Source: Sutcliffiella horikoshii DSM 8719 (GTDB lineage Bacteria > Bacillota > Bacilli > Bacillales > Bacillaceae_I). From it: 64,000 nucleotides of DNA. Both the position numbers and the translations under genes were made by a program. Shown piece after piece: positions 1 through 8,579 of the stretch. The stretch lies in contig LQXN01000064.1 in the NCBI GenBank assembly GCA_001648575.1, forward strand, positions 347,686 to 411,685, in the 5' to 3' direction. The notes beneath the pieces were generated by a model that saw nothing but the letters and a program-made list of their open reading frames with translations, made no database searches and was not told the origin of the DNA. Positions within the stretch are counted from its first letter, which is position 1; each line of letters begins with the position of its first letter.

Positions 1-1
1 G

Positions 2-73
2 GTCAGTCAAGTAGCTAGGCTTCCTGTAGCGGACAGGTTAAGAGTTATAGTGGATGACGCAACGGTTAGATAA
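2..73 (+). CDS. 3' end of an unidentified gene (partial)
   Basis: An open frame runs from the window edge to a TAA at 71-73, giving 23 residues that end LRVIVDDATVR. It is followed 4 bases later by a G+C-rich hairpin, as expected at a gene end. The fragment is too short to assign a family. It may be a chance open frame, because only 72 bases are visible. Confidence 0.35.
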   Translation, partial: VSQVARLPVADRLRVIVDDATVR

Positions 74-77
74 GAAA

Positions 78-101
78 AGGAGCCCCTTTTCAGGGGCTCC
101 T
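78..101 (-). terminator. hairpin with terminator character on the minus strand
   Basis: AGGAGCCCC / GGGGCTCCT form a 9-bp perfect stem with a 6-nt loop. Read on the minus strand the stem is followed by TTTTCTTA. Read on the plus strand it is followed by CAGACTG, with no T-run. It therefore looks like a minus-direction terminator, although the nearest upstream minus gene is the VWA gene beyond two repeats. Confidence 0.5.
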
Positions 102-146
102 CAGACTGTTGATAAACTATTTATTAGCTAGGTTATTTGTTGGAAC

Positions 147-271
147 AGTTGATCTCCGTTGCAGGAGCTTCGCTTTCCAGCGGGCGGTCCGTAAGCCTCC
201 TCACTCCGTTGCGGGGTCTTACCTGTCCCTTCCTCCCGCAGATGTCTACGCGCCTTCCACTGCGATCAACT
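147..271 (+). repeat. 130-bp palindromic intergenic repeat, copy R1
   Basis: The ends AGTTGATC and GATCAACT are perfectly complementary. The interior has the family blocks GCTTCGCTTTCC-GCGGG, GCCTCCTC, GCGGGGTCTT and CCTCCCGCAG. R1 and R2 share the variant GTTGATC/GATCAAC ends, as opposed to GTTGATT/AATCAAC in the other subfamily. The 35 bases before it match the flank of the truncated copy at 63539. Confidence 0.85.
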
Positions 272-291
272 AGGGAATTTCATTATTTTAA

Positions 292-349
292 GCTTTGTCT
301 ACAATCTGAGGAGCCCCTTTGTAGGGGCTCCTCAGACTGTTGACAAAGC
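292..349. repeat. long inverted repeat between R1 and R2
   Basis: Two 26-nt arms (292-317 and 324-349) match as an inverted repeat at 24 of 26 positions around the loop TTTGTA. The inner stem is the GGAGCCCC/GGGGCTCC hairpin seen also at 78 and 556. The outer part carries TTTGTC/GACAAA. There is no T-run on either side, so it is not a simple terminator. Confidence 0.8.
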
Positions 350-376
350 CCTAAATACTTTTAAATTTGCATCCTG

Positions 377-507
377 CTGTTGATCTTCGTTCCAGGCGCT
401 TCGCTTTTCGCGGGCGGTCCGGAAGCCTCCTCGGGCTTACGCCCTGCGGGGTCTTCCTTGTCCCTTCCTCCCGCAGAAGTCTGCGCGCCTTCCACTACGA
501 TCAACAG
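377..507 (+). repeat. 130-bp palindromic intergenic repeat, copy R2
   Basis: The ends CTGTTGATC and GATCAACAG are perfectly complementary. The interior contains GCTTCGCTTTTCGCGGG, GCCTCCTCGGG, GCCCTGCGGGGTCTT and TCCTCCCGCAG. The central block GGGCTTACGCCC is itself a small hairpin also found in the inner copies at 39812 and 60728. Confidence 0.85.
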
Positions 508-555
508 AGGTCTTGCATATCTCCAAGATTAAATAACTTTGTCTACAAACTGAGA

Positions 556-580
556 AGCCCCTTTGTAGGGGCTCCTTTTC
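556..580 (+). terminator. hairpin with T-tract between R2 and the VWA gene
   Basis: AGCCCC-TTTGTA-GGGGCT is followed by CCTTTTCTT. The left flank (TTTGTCTACAAACTGAG) matches the left arm of the inverted repeat at 292, but the right arm is missing. It could end transcripts that read rightward. On the minus strand it lies immediately behind the VWA stop codon and may also serve that gene. Confidence 0.5.
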
Positions 581-590
581 TTATGCATAA

Positions 591-3548
591 TTACCATCTG
601 AAGTCATCTGAAGGATTGCTTCCACCATCTCCATCTTCCACCATTACTATAGTGGTCGCTTTAATGGAACTATCCTCAGTTGATGTAACTGTAACTAATA
701 CGACACCCTTTGATATTCCCCTACCATGTCCATTCTGTTCTATTGTGTAGATGGAAGGATCACTTGACTGCCAGACTACCTCCACTTGTATTCTTCCGTT
801 TAGATGAGGAGGATTTATACTTACTTGTCCTTGAAGATTTAAAGGCTGTCCCACTTTGGTCGTATAAACTGGTTTCTTAAATTCCAGAGTGTAGTTTGGA
901 ATCTCGGCCACTCTGATGGTAGCCTGTTTACTTATACCTTGGCCTTGCAGCGTAGCAGTGATGTTCACCACTCCAGGTCCTTTTGCGGTAACTACCCCGT
1001 TAGAGTCAACAGTAGCGACTCCAGAATCGGAGGTACTCCAAACCATAGTCGACACGTTTGAGCCCTCTGTCCCTATCAAGGTAGTATCTATTTGTTGTGT
1101 TTCCCCTACATACATTTCGTCCAGATAAGTAAGGGTGAAATCGCTCACACCATTATAGTTTAAAATGCTTTCTTGATTGAATGGTGTTCTGATAAATCCA
1201 CCATCAGCTTTGAACTGTACATACGTTTTACCAAACTCTCCTACCAAATATTTATACTCGTTCGGGTTGATAATTTGCCAATGAGAATAACTTGATGTCC
1301 CCGTTTTTTTGAAACGTACTTCATATTGACTTTGGGTGTTAGAACCCGGCACCACTTTATCAAAAAACACTTCCGCTTCCTGATTGAAGGCGTATTCTCC
1401 ATTATCACCAGGGGAAAGTATATTCCCGGACGCTTTCCCCATTACACTTACCCCTGGAACTAGCGGTAACTCCTTGGTTGTATCATTCGCATACTTAATG
1501 ATGATGCTATTATTACCTGGCCCAAATTCCATAGAATAGACAGGCTGTATCAGTGCATTGTTATTTTCGTCGCGAAGCGTAGTCGAAGCTCTAAGTAGGC
1601 CTGTCCCTTTAATATACTTGCTTATATTCCCAGCATGGTTTCCTCTGTATTCCACTATCGGATTGATATCCATATCCACTAACTTTATTACCATCTCTAC
1701 TTTTTCGCTTAGACTGTTTGTAGCAACTGCTGTTTTTGTTTGATTATCATTGTCTTTAAAAGTCACAATTGGATCAGGTAAGGGTTGTGCATTAAAACTG
1801 TGCACTCCTACTATTTTCAAAGACAGACTTTCCATTTCTTTTGAAAATTCCATTTTACCTTGGTTAGAGTTATATTGTACCTCACCAAGATGATAGATGA
1901 TTTCAGTAGAGCCGTCATTCAAATGATTTTCAATCATACCGTCTTTAAGCTCTGCTTTTAAACCTGCAGGTAACTTCTGCTTAAGTTGTATGTTTTTCAA
2001 TGAACCGCTGCTCCCGTTCGCTAGCTTTCCATATGGTTTAATCGTGTAATCAATTACAATGCTATTAAAGTTTTCATTAACTACATTTGATTTTTGCAAT
2101 CTGATTATGTCATTACTTTTTGGAGCTTCACTTGATAAACTCATATTCAATTCAAATGAAGGAGCAACTTGATCTTGAACAGATACTTTTACTTCCTTAG
2201 AATAAATGTCTCCTGCTGGTTTGCCTTCAATGTCGGTATATTTCCAATTCACTTCAAAAAAGTAATCCCCTTGTGCACTGAACTTTAACGGGAGATTTGG
2301 AACGGATACTAATCCCGGCGGCTCTCCCACATGGTACTGAACACGGCCATTGGATGGAGTGACAATCGCATATGTATGTCCATTCCTATTCTCTACTTTT
2401 ATTCCAGGAGCTTCTTCTACAGAAACATTCTTTGGTAATTTGATTTCAATACCAACATTGTTCAGTGAAGGGGTATCAATTTCATTTACCAATGCTTCAA
2501 ATACTTGATTCAGGTCCGTGCCTCCCGCTTCAATTGCCATGGATTCACCATTACTTGTTTTGCTGGCCAATTTGTCTAAATAGTTAATGCTGGCTTCCCC
2601 GAAACCAACTGGGTATAGAATGATTCCACTTTCCTTTTTCGTAATGTTTTTTGCAACCTCTTGAGCATGGTTTTCTATATAGACCTTTGCATCACTTGCA
2701 AACCTAATTTTATTCCCTGCATGGTTGAAGGTATTAGGATTAATCCGATCAGTTCCATTTGTATAAACTATAAATTCTCTATCTGATGTGTCTTTATGGT
2801 TTTTTATCAAATCATAAGAATAATTTTCTGTTACATCCTGACAAAAAATCCATACACACTTTTGGGTGACTTTTTCATATTCCCCAAAAGGTTTATCCTT
2901 GGAATAAAGAACCGTGGGCTCGCCGTCTGTCAGAAAAATAATCACTTGTTCCCTGGATCCATCTTTATATTTCTTAAGTAGTTCCTCTGCTGCTTGAAGC
3001 GAAGCGCTATAATTGGTACCACTGAGTGATGTACCCTCAGGAGCAGTAATGCTTTTAACAACATTACTGATTTGATTGATATCTGAAGTAAGATCTTGTC
3101 CATTAAACTTCCTGACTGTTTCTCTACTGTTAAACTCTATCAAACCAAATCTATCTTTATTGATTCTGTCAGAATTCGCTGCACTGAATACTGTCCCGGC
3201 AGTCTGCATTGCTTCCTTAGCCTTTTCTAGTCGCGAAATATTCTTTTGCAATGAAACATTCATGGAAGCAGACTTATCAAATACAAATACCACATCTAAT
3301 GGCTTCCTTGGGTTTTCAAGGAGCATTCCTTCACGAAACAGTTCAAAGTTCAAAGAGGTTCTCGCTACGTTTTGATTCCCCTCTTTTTCAAGAATTAACT
3401 CTTTTCTAGCTGGCTCCACTTTATTTAAATTCAATGAGAGTTGGTCGTTGTTGGTTGGAGTATTGGCTGATACTGAAATCGGTGAAATTAGTGAAAATAG
3501 TAACTGCACTATCAGTAAACAGACGGTAAAATGAATAATATGTCTCAA
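591..3548 (-). CDS. secreted VWA-domain protein with bacterial Ig-like (BIG2) domains
   Basis: About 985 residues. A Sec-type signal peptide (hydrophobic stretch ending VSA-NT) is followed by a von Willebrand A domain at roughly residues 84-330. The domain has a complete metal-ion-dependent adhesion site: FDKSAS (DxSxS), an EGTSLSGTNY threonine loop, and LTDGEP. The C-terminal third holds a clear BIG2 domain (VWSTSDSGVATVDSNGVV) and a second, weaker one. No LPxTG motif or C-terminal membrane anchor is visible, so secretion without covalent anchoring is likely. A TTG start at 3548 is preferred: an AGGAGG lies about 10 bases upstream, whereas the ATG at 3572 overlaps that site. It is a single gene facing away from the sigma-factor operon. 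Probable roles are adhesion or envelope function; the ligand is unknown. Confidence 0.85.
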   Translation of the reverse strand: MRHIIHFTVCLLIVQLLFSLISPISVSANTPTNNDQLSLNLNKVEPARKELILEKEGNQNVARTSLNFELFREGMLLENPRKPLDVVFVFDKSASMNVSLQKNISRLEKAKEAMQTAGTVFSAANSDRINKDRFGLIEFNSRETVRKFNGQDLTSDINQISNVVKSITAPEGTSLSGTNYSASLQAAEELLKKYKDGSREQVIIFLTDGEPTVLYSKDKPFGEYEKVTQKCVWIFCQDVTENYSYDLIKNHKDTSDREFIVYTNGTDRINPNTFNHAGNKIRFASDAKVYIENHAQEVAKNITKKESGIILYPVGFGEASINYLDKLASKTSNGESMAIEAGGTDLNQVFEALVNEIDTPSLNNVGIEIKLPKNVSVEEAPGIKVENRNGHTYAIVTPSNGRVQYHVGEPPGLVSVPNLPLKFSAQGDYFFEVNWKYTDIEGKPAGDIYSKEVKVSVQDQVAPSFELNMSLSSEAPKSNDIIRLQKSNVVNENFNSIVIDYTIKPYGKLANGSSGSLKNIQLKQKLPAGLKAELKDGMIENHLNDGSTEIIYHLGEVQYNSNQGKMEFSKEMESLSLKIVGVHSFNAQPLPDPIVTFKDNDNQTKTAVATNSLSEKVEMVIKLVDMDINPIVEYRGNHAGNISKYIKGTGLLRASTTLRDENNNALIQPVYSMEFGPGNNSIIIKYANDTTKELPLVPGVSVMGKASGNILSPGDNGEYAFNQEAEVFFDKVVPGSNTQSQYEVRFKKTGTSSYSHWQIINPNEYKYLVGEFGKTYVQFKADGGFIRTPFNQESILNYNGVSDFTLTYLDEMYVGETQQIDTTLIGTEGSNVSTMVWSTSDSGVATVDSNGVVTAKGPGVVNITATLQGQGISKQATIRVAEIPNYTLEFKKPVYTTKVGQPLNLQGQVSINPPHLNGRIQVEVVWQSSDPSIYTIEQNGHGRGISKGVVLVTVTSTEDSSIKATTIVMVEDGDGGSNPSDDFRW

Positions 3549-3665
3549 AACTCCCCATCCTCCTAGTAACATTTTCCTATATATCTACAATTATAGCAGA
3601 ATGAGTTCTACAAAATACAACAATTATTATAAAATTTACTAGTTTCTCCATTTTTTTATTTACCA

Positions 3666-3691
3666 TGAAACATTTAAGGATTTCAGACGTT
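3666..3691 (+). promoter_or_regulatory. ECF (SigM-type) autoregulatory promoter
   Basis: TGAAAC at 3666-3671 and CGTT at 3688-3691 are separated by exactly 16 bases. This matches the SigM-class consensus TGAAAC-N16-CGTC with one mismatch. The site lies 22 bases before the ATG of the sigma-factor gene, just upstream of its AAAGGAGG at 3701-3708. Positive autoregulation is inferred. Confidence 0.7.
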
Positions 3692-3713
3692 ACTCTTATG
3701 AAAGGAGGGCCAG

Positions 3714-4220
3714 ATGAAACAATCCATTGATGATTTATACGAAGAGCATATGCAGGATATTTTCCGGTACCTCCTTTCTTTATGCAGGGAGCATCAACTT
3801 GCGGAAGATCTTGTACAGGAAACATTTTTGCGTGCGTATTTATATTTGGAGAATTACCGTGGTGAGGATGTGAAGCCTTGGCTTTTCCGGATTGCCCACA
3901 ATGCATTTATCGACCACTACCGAAAGAACAAGCGGACCGTTGTGAAGGAGCAGGGATTCTTTCAACGCCTTTTCGGCAAGGGCAACGGAACCGAACAGGA
4001 AGTGCTTATAAGAGCTGAGGTTGCTGAAGTCATGGAAGTGATCAATACTCTGAGCGAACAGCAGGCACAAGCGATCCTTCTTTATGACTATCATAGTTTC
4101 ACCTATAAAGAGGCGGCAGATGCCATTGGAGTAACCGATACGTATTTCAAGGTGCTTTTATATCGGGCTCGGCAAAAAGTGAGATCCATCCAAGGAAAGG
4201 AGAACGAGAATAGTGAATGA
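3714..4220 (+). CDS. sigM: ECF RNA polymerase sigma factor, SigM-like
   Basis: 168 residues, typical for an ECF factor. Region 2 includes LAEDLVQETFLRAYLYLENY and KPWLFRIAHNAFIDHYRK. Region 4 includes YKEAADAIGVTDTYFKVLLYRARQKV, the helix-turn-helix that reads the -35 box. The sequence resembles B. subtilis SigM more than other ECF factors I can recall, especially the KPWLF-NAFIDY block. SigM there controls envelope-stress genes. The gene overlaps the downstream anti-sigma gene by 8 bases, so the pair is translationally coupled. It is preceded by an ECF promoter that the factor itself probably recognises. Assignment to SigM rather than another ECF paralogue is an inference. Confidence 0.8.
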   Translation: MKQSIDDLYEEHMQDIFRYLLSLCREHQLAEDLVQETFLRAYLYLENYRGEDVKPWLFRIAHNAFIDHYRKNKRTVVKEQGFFQRLFGKGNGTEQEVLIRAEVAEVMEVINTLSEQQAQAILLYDYHSFTYKEAADAIGVTDTYFKVLLYRARQKVRSIQGKENENSE

Positions 4221-5352
4221 TGACTTTAAAAGGAAATTAGAGCTCTATGATAAAGACGAAATGACATCCGAAGAAAAGAAAGAATTTGAAAAGGAAATGG
4301 ATGCCAGGGAAGAACAGTGGATGAAAAGTGGACTTGATAAAACCAAGCAAAGAAAAATATTGCGGGCAAGTAAGTGGAAGGCGCGGATTGGGACAGCGCT
4401 GACCGCTATCCCTATTATTCTGCTGATAATGATGGCCTCTTCTTTCTTGACAAACTTATACTACTACGGTTTTTCAACCGGGCTATCAGAAAATTATTCC
4501 CGGTCTCAGAAACTGGCTGACGTCATTAGCTTTTCCCAGTTAATAACAGATCCTTTTGCAGATAAATATAGTGCGAGTTCAGAAGTAGGAGCGTTCTTTA
4601 AAATGGGGGTAAATACAGAGATAAGAAAGCAGGTCGGAAAAGAATTCTATACTGTTGGAGAAATGGATGTGAATTTCTTTTTTTCTAAAATGGGCGTAGT
4701 GGAAAGGAAGTATTATGGGAAAGATGAAAATCTCCAAGCAGAATTTCAGCACCCTTCCCTCCTCACCGAATATAATTCAGATTCAGCTTCCGAATGGGTA
4801 CGACTTGAAATGCTTCCCGAGGGCACAGTTTCAACCGCATTTGTTACATTTAATGAACTAATGTCCACCGAAAAAGTGTTTGAAGTGTTTCAAGGAAAAA
4901 ACCTTGATTTAATTTGGTTTCCAGTGGACATTCCCAATGAAAAGGAAGACTATATTCCCATATCAAACATCGGCTTTCCAAATCACCCTATTTTTCATAA
5001 TGATGATTGGACACTTACTTTCAGGACAGAGGAACGTTCTTTGTTCGGCTCCACTGTTAGTGAAGGCAGATCCTCTCCTGGTTATGAAGAAGGGGATGTT
5101 GAGATGTTACACAAACAATTCAAGAAAACGCTTGATTTCTTAAAAGACTATCAGAAGGAGTTCAATCAGATCCAAGTTATATATAATGATATACAACTGA
5201 CTGATGTCATCAGCTATCTTGAGAAAAATGAAATATCCCACCACGGGGTTGTGATAACCGGACCGACAAAGGAAGTACTTTCCTTGAAGGAGGAAGAATG
5301 GGTAGGGGCAATCCAAGTTGACGAAGTAGCCCTATGGAATTGGAATAACTGA
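4213..5352 (+). CDS. YhdL-type membrane anti-sigma factor
   Basis: 379 residues starting at GTG 4213, overlapping the sigma-factor stop; AAAGGAG lies 10 bases upstream. The N-terminal 55 residues are highly charged and cytoplasmic (the sigma-binding region). One transmembrane helix follows near residues 58-82 (ALTAIPIILLIMMASSF), then a large extracytoplasmic domain. This is the Sigma_reg_N / Sigma_reg_C architecture known from YhdL, which restrains SigM. The second B. subtilis regulator, YhdK, is not present behind it: a terminator follows at once. The protein probably holds the sigma factor at the membrane until envelope stress. Confidence 0.75.
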   Translation: MNDDFKRKLELYDKDEMTSEEKKEFEKEMDAREEQWMKSGLDKTKQRKILRASKWKARIGTALTAIPIILLIMMASSFLTNLYYYGFSTGLSENYSRSQKLADVISFSQLITDPFADKYSASSEVGAFFKMGVNTEIRKQVGKEFYTVGEMDVNFFFSKMGVVERKYYGKDENLQAEFQHPSLLTEYNSDSASEWVRLEMLPEGTVSTAFVTFNELMSTEKVFEVFQGKNLDLIWFPVDIPNEKEDYIPISNIGFPNHPIFHNDDWTLTFRTEERSLFGSTVSEGRSSPGYEEGDVEMLHKQFKKTLDFLKDYQKEFNQIQVIYNDIQLTDVISYLEKNEISHHGVVITGPTKEVLSLKEEEWVGAIQVDEVALWNWNN

Positions 5353-5360
5353 CAACAATG

Positions 5361-5391
5361 AAAAACTCCCGCCAACTTTGACGGGAGTTTT
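5361..5391. terminator. bidirectional terminator between convergent genes
   Basis: AAAACTCCCG and CGGGAGTTTT form a 10-bp stem around a 10-nt loop, with A/T tracts on both sides. It serves the anti-sigma gene on the plus strand and the diguanylate cyclase gene on the minus strand. Confidence 0.85.
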
Positions 5392-5394
5392 CCA

Positions 5395-7131
5395 TTATGA
5401 GGTCTTACGATATTCTGCAACCTTATTCCTTCCAGCCTGTTTCGCGCCGACATACATCGCACGGTCCGCATGGCGTATGAGGTCAAGTGTGTCTTCCGCA
5501 TCATCGGGGGCAGTAGCAAACCCGATGCTTGCTGTCACTTTTACAAGTTGCGAACCTTGTACATCACGGATATGTTGCTTGAGCGGGAAAGACCTTGTTG
5601 CAAGGTTCACCCGGATGCGTTCAGCAAGCTCAAAGCACTGGCCACGATTCAGATTGGGAAGGAGGATGACGAATTCTTCCCCTCCATATCTTGCTACTGT
5701 CCCCTTATTCCCTATGAGGGCTAACAGTCGATCAGCTACCTGCATGAGAATTTCATTTCCACTTTGATGACCGTACACATCGTTGATTCTCTTGAAATGA
5801 TCCAGATCAAGCATGATAAGGGAAAGAGATTCAGATTGGCCATTGCTCAGTTTTTCATACTCTTTATCCAATACACTTTCGAAAAAGCGGTAATTATAGA
5901 GCTTGGTCAGGGCACAGCGTTCGCTCTTCCGCTTTGTGTCTTGGTAGTGGCGTGCCTTTTCCATTGCCACTCCGAAATAAGAACAAAGTATGTCAACAAT
6001 CATCAATTGTGATTTGTCATATGTCCGCTTAGAGGAGCTAGCTAATAGTACCAGCCCTTCAATTTTGTGATTTCGAATAACTGGTACACACATCACACTT
6101 TGTATAGAAGCGGGGAGATGCGTTTTGGAAAGTTGTCTCCATTCTTTTTTCGTCAAATAGCAGACGCTTTTCCCCCTTTTCAGCACATGGGCGAGAAGGT
6201 CTTCTTCATCAGTGTGCAAGATGGTGTTAACCTCCACGCTGTTCTCCTTGTCCATCACCCGGAGCACCTTCATGATCTTATCCCCGTTCACATCTATTAT
6301 TGCGGCATAATCCACCTTAAAGAGGGTGGATATTTTATCTAGAAAAACATCTAATACTCCCTTCGTATCAAGCCTTTCTGTTAGCTGGTGTCCCACATCT
6401 GCTGCTTGTTGGAGGCGAAAATTGACCTTTTGGCTGGCATGATAGAGTTGTAGGATCAAAGTGAGGATGACAAAGGGCAAACCGACATATAACAAGGCAA
6501 CTGCTCCCAATTGCTCATAGAGGGTATAAAGGATCAATCCCACCGGTAGGACCATGATGCTTGTAACTCCATCCCACTTTGTATCAGAAGTGATGAATTT
6601 ACTTTTGCGGTCGTATATCCGTACCTGGATAAAATACAGCCCCACTGTATTCAAGGTGAAATAAACCAATTCATGGGCAAGGATCGGCGTAAGGACCCCA
6701 ATATTGAATAACCTTGTATCACCATGTGTCCCCCCTAAAGCGTAGAAAACAATACCCGCTACCAAGGAAATGCTTGAAAACATAAGAACATTAATAGGTA
6801 TCCGAACTAGGTTTTGCCTGTTCACACGCATATAAACCATCAGGGCAAGGACCGAAATCAGGGTCACTACCATTTCAATAAATAAACCAAAGGACAGAAG
6901 GGCAGCAAGCGACACACCTTGTGCAAGAAATAGTGGTACCTCTCCGACCACTATCGGAATAAGGGCAAGTATAATCGCTAGCGCTATAAACCCAACAAGA
7001 TGCCACATCGGCAAATCTTCCAAAACCACGGGAGAAAGCTGATAACCTAGCCATAAAAAAATGGGAACCAATACGACAAAGCTTGTCCAAATTGCCATTT
7101 CCTTAGGACGATTCACTGCTTGAGCAACCAA
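5395..7131 (-). CDS. membrane GAF-GGDEF diguanylate cyclase
   Basis: 578 residues. The first ~195 hold about six hydrophobic helices (an MASE-like sensor), then a GAF domain (~225-390), then a C-terminal GGDEF domain (~405-575). The active-site loop reads GGEEF (ARYGGEEFVILLP), and the LDLDHFKRINDVYGH metal-binding block is intact, so cyclic-di-GMP synthesis is expected. No RxxD inhibitory I-site is seen just before GGEEF, so product inhibition is probably absent. A TTG start at 7131 is chosen because a GGGAGGGG lies about 5 bases before it; the ATGs at 7173 and 7152 lie upstream of or within this site. An HD-GYP protein at 58010 could be a counterpart, but that link is only a guess. Confidence 0.85.
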   Translation of the reverse strand: MVAQAVNRPKEMAIWTSFVVLVPIFLWLGYQLSPVVLEDLPMWHLVGFIALAIILALIPIVVGEVPLFLAQGVSLAALLSFGLFIEMVVTLISVLALMVYMRVNRQNLVRIPINVLMFSSISLVAGIVFYALGGTHGDTRLFNIGVLTPILAHELVYFTLNTVGLYFIQVRIYDRKSKFITSDTKWDGVTSIMVLPVGLILYTLYEQLGAVALLYVGLPFVILTLILQLYHASQKVNFRLQQAADVGHQLTERLDTKGVLDVFLDKISTLFKVDYAAIIDVNGDKIMKVLRVMDKENSVEVNTILHTDEEDLLAHVLKRGKSVCYLTKKEWRQLSKTHLPASIQSVMCVPVIRNHKIEGLVLLASSSKRTYDKSQLMIVDILCSYFGVAMEKARHYQDTKRKSERCALTKLYNYRFFESVLDKEYEKLSNGQSESLSLIMLDLDHFKRINDVYGHQSGNEILMQVADRLLALIGNKGTVARYGGEEFVILLPNLNRGQCFELAERIRVNLATRSFPLKQHIRDVQGSQLVKVTASIGFATAPDDAEDTLDLIRHADRAMYVGAKQAGRNKVAEYRKTS

Positions 7132-7252
7132 ACTATCCCCTCCCTTCTTCATCCTTTTTCGACACACTTTCACAATAATTAAATATTATCAAATTTTCTA
7201 ACATTTGTCACAACAAAAATAGGATAATTATCCCTTATCTCTTTTCCCCACT

Positions 7253-8515
7253 TCATGTGAGTTTAGTCCTAATTTCAGAAATGAAATATAATGAACCGGT
7301 AATCAATAGTAAAGAATTGTCATCAAGCCTTGATACAGCAGACTGTAATGCAGTTTTCCAATCCTCTTCAAACTCTTTTTTCAAAAGTCCGCTGACCAGA
7401 AAAATATCTTCCGCGCGGGCTGCCCTCGGGAAATCAAAAGAAGTAAAAATAATCTCATCTGCGATATCATCCAATTTTCGGACCATCATTTCAATAGGTT
7501 TATCTTTCAAGGCACTGAATAAGACGACTATCCTTTTTTCCGAAAAATTCTTTTTCATTGTAGTCACCAACGCTTCAACAGCTTCTTCATTATGGGCACC
7601 ATCAAGTATGATAGGGGGTTCTTTTTGAACCAATTCGAAGCGGCCGGGATGCTCCGTTTTCACTAGACCTGCTTTTAACACGCGCTCATCAAACTTCATG
7701 TTCCACTTTTCTATTAATAGTACATAAGCCATGATGGCCAATGAGGCATTGGCTGCCTGATGCTCTCCTTGCAAAGATAACTCTAGTTCCTCCATGTTTT
7801 TCTTTGCAGAATGAAAAGAAACCCTTCCATCTTCCATCCGGTAAGAAAATTCTTCTCCCATAAAATAGCCCGGACTTTTTTTCAACGAAGCTTCTTTCTT
7901 AATTACTTCTCTTGCCGCTGACTTTTGTTCCCCGGAAATAATCGCAACTCCCTCTTTGATGATACCTGCTTTATGATAGGCAATTTCCTGCACAGACCTT
8001 CCAAGAAACCCAATATGGTCATGTCCGATGTTCGTGATGATACTGAGTATTGGTGTCATCACATTCGTAGAGTCTTCTCTTCCACCGAGCCCTACTTCAA
8101 TCAACGCGATGTCCACCTTTTTAATGACGGCAAAATAATAAAACGCCATCGCCGTTTGCAATTCAAACTCCGTCAATCCAGCTTCACTTAATCCATGCTT
8201 GTTAAACACCTCGATGATTTCTACCATTTCATCATCTGTTATATAGGTGCCATTGACAGAAATTTGGTCATTGATGAAGCGATATGCAGGTGAATGGAAA
8301 ACCCCTACCGCAAAGCCTGTCTCTTTTAATAAACTCTCCAAAAAGCGCAGGGTAGAACCCTTACCGTTAGTCCCACCAATATGAACAACCTCTATTTGAT
8401 CTTGCGGATCACCCACTTTTTCCAAAAACTGCTGCATTCTGTCCAGACCAAGATTTATTTCATTTTTAATTGTAAAATTCACTTTCTCTTGTAATTCTTT
8501 AAATGACAAAAACAT
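7253..8515 (-). CDS. folC: folylpolyglutamate synthase / dihydrofolate synthase
   Basis: 420 residues. It adds glutamate to folates using ATP. The P-loop GTNGKGST, the GLGGREDSTN and TNIGHDHIGFLG blocks, HKAGIIKEG, PPIILDGAHNEE and the FDFPRA segment are all as in B. subtilis FolC. An ATG at 8515 preceded by AAAAGGAG is chosen over the longer frame that starts at 8749. In B. subtilis folC directly follows valS; here a five-gene operon of opposite strand lies between them. The intergenic space to that operon is only 64 bases, so the two promoters must be divergent and overlapping. Confidence 0.93.
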   Translation of the reverse strand: MFLSFKELQEKVNFTIKNEINLGLDRMQQFLEKVGDPQDQIEVVHIGGTNGKGSTLRFLESLLKETGFAVGVFHSPAYRFINDQISVNGTYITDDEMVEIIEVFNKHGLSEAGLTEFELQTAMAFYYFAVIKKVDIALIEVGLGGREDSTNVMTPILSIITNIGHDHIGFLGRSVQEIAYHKAGIIKEGVAIISGEQKSAAREVIKKEASLKKSPGYFMGEEFSYRMEDGRVSFHSAKKNMEELELSLQGEHQAANASLAIMAYVLLIEKWNMKFDERVLKAGLVKTEHPGRFELVQKEPPIILDGAHNEEAVEALVTTMKKNFSEKRIVVLFSALKDKPIEMMVRKLDDIADEIIFTSFDFPRAARAEDIFLVSGLLKKEFEEDWKTALQSAVSRLDDNSLLLITGSLYFISEIRTKLT

Positions 8516-8579
8516 ATTGTTCTCCTTTTTGCTTATCTGTTGGGTTAAAATGAAAATATTAATAATTTGAGGTGGAACT

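Larger units (their letters stand above)
74..590. other. intergenic array: hairpin-repeat-hairpin-repeat-hairpin
   Basis: There is no credible gene in this 517-base gap. It alternates three related GGAGCCCC/GGGGCTCC hairpins (cores near 78-101, 309-332 and 556-573) with two copies of the 130-bp palindromic repeat (147-271 and 377-507). The phrase CAGACTGTTGA(C/T)AAA follows the first and second hairpins. The open frames that cross the repeats have no ribosome binding site and only read through the repeat sequence. Confidence 0.75.

Noticed and set aside
137..750. Two plus-strand frames (68 and 127 residues) near the left end
   Set aside because: They read through repeats R1 and R2, and the second also runs antisense into the VWA gene.
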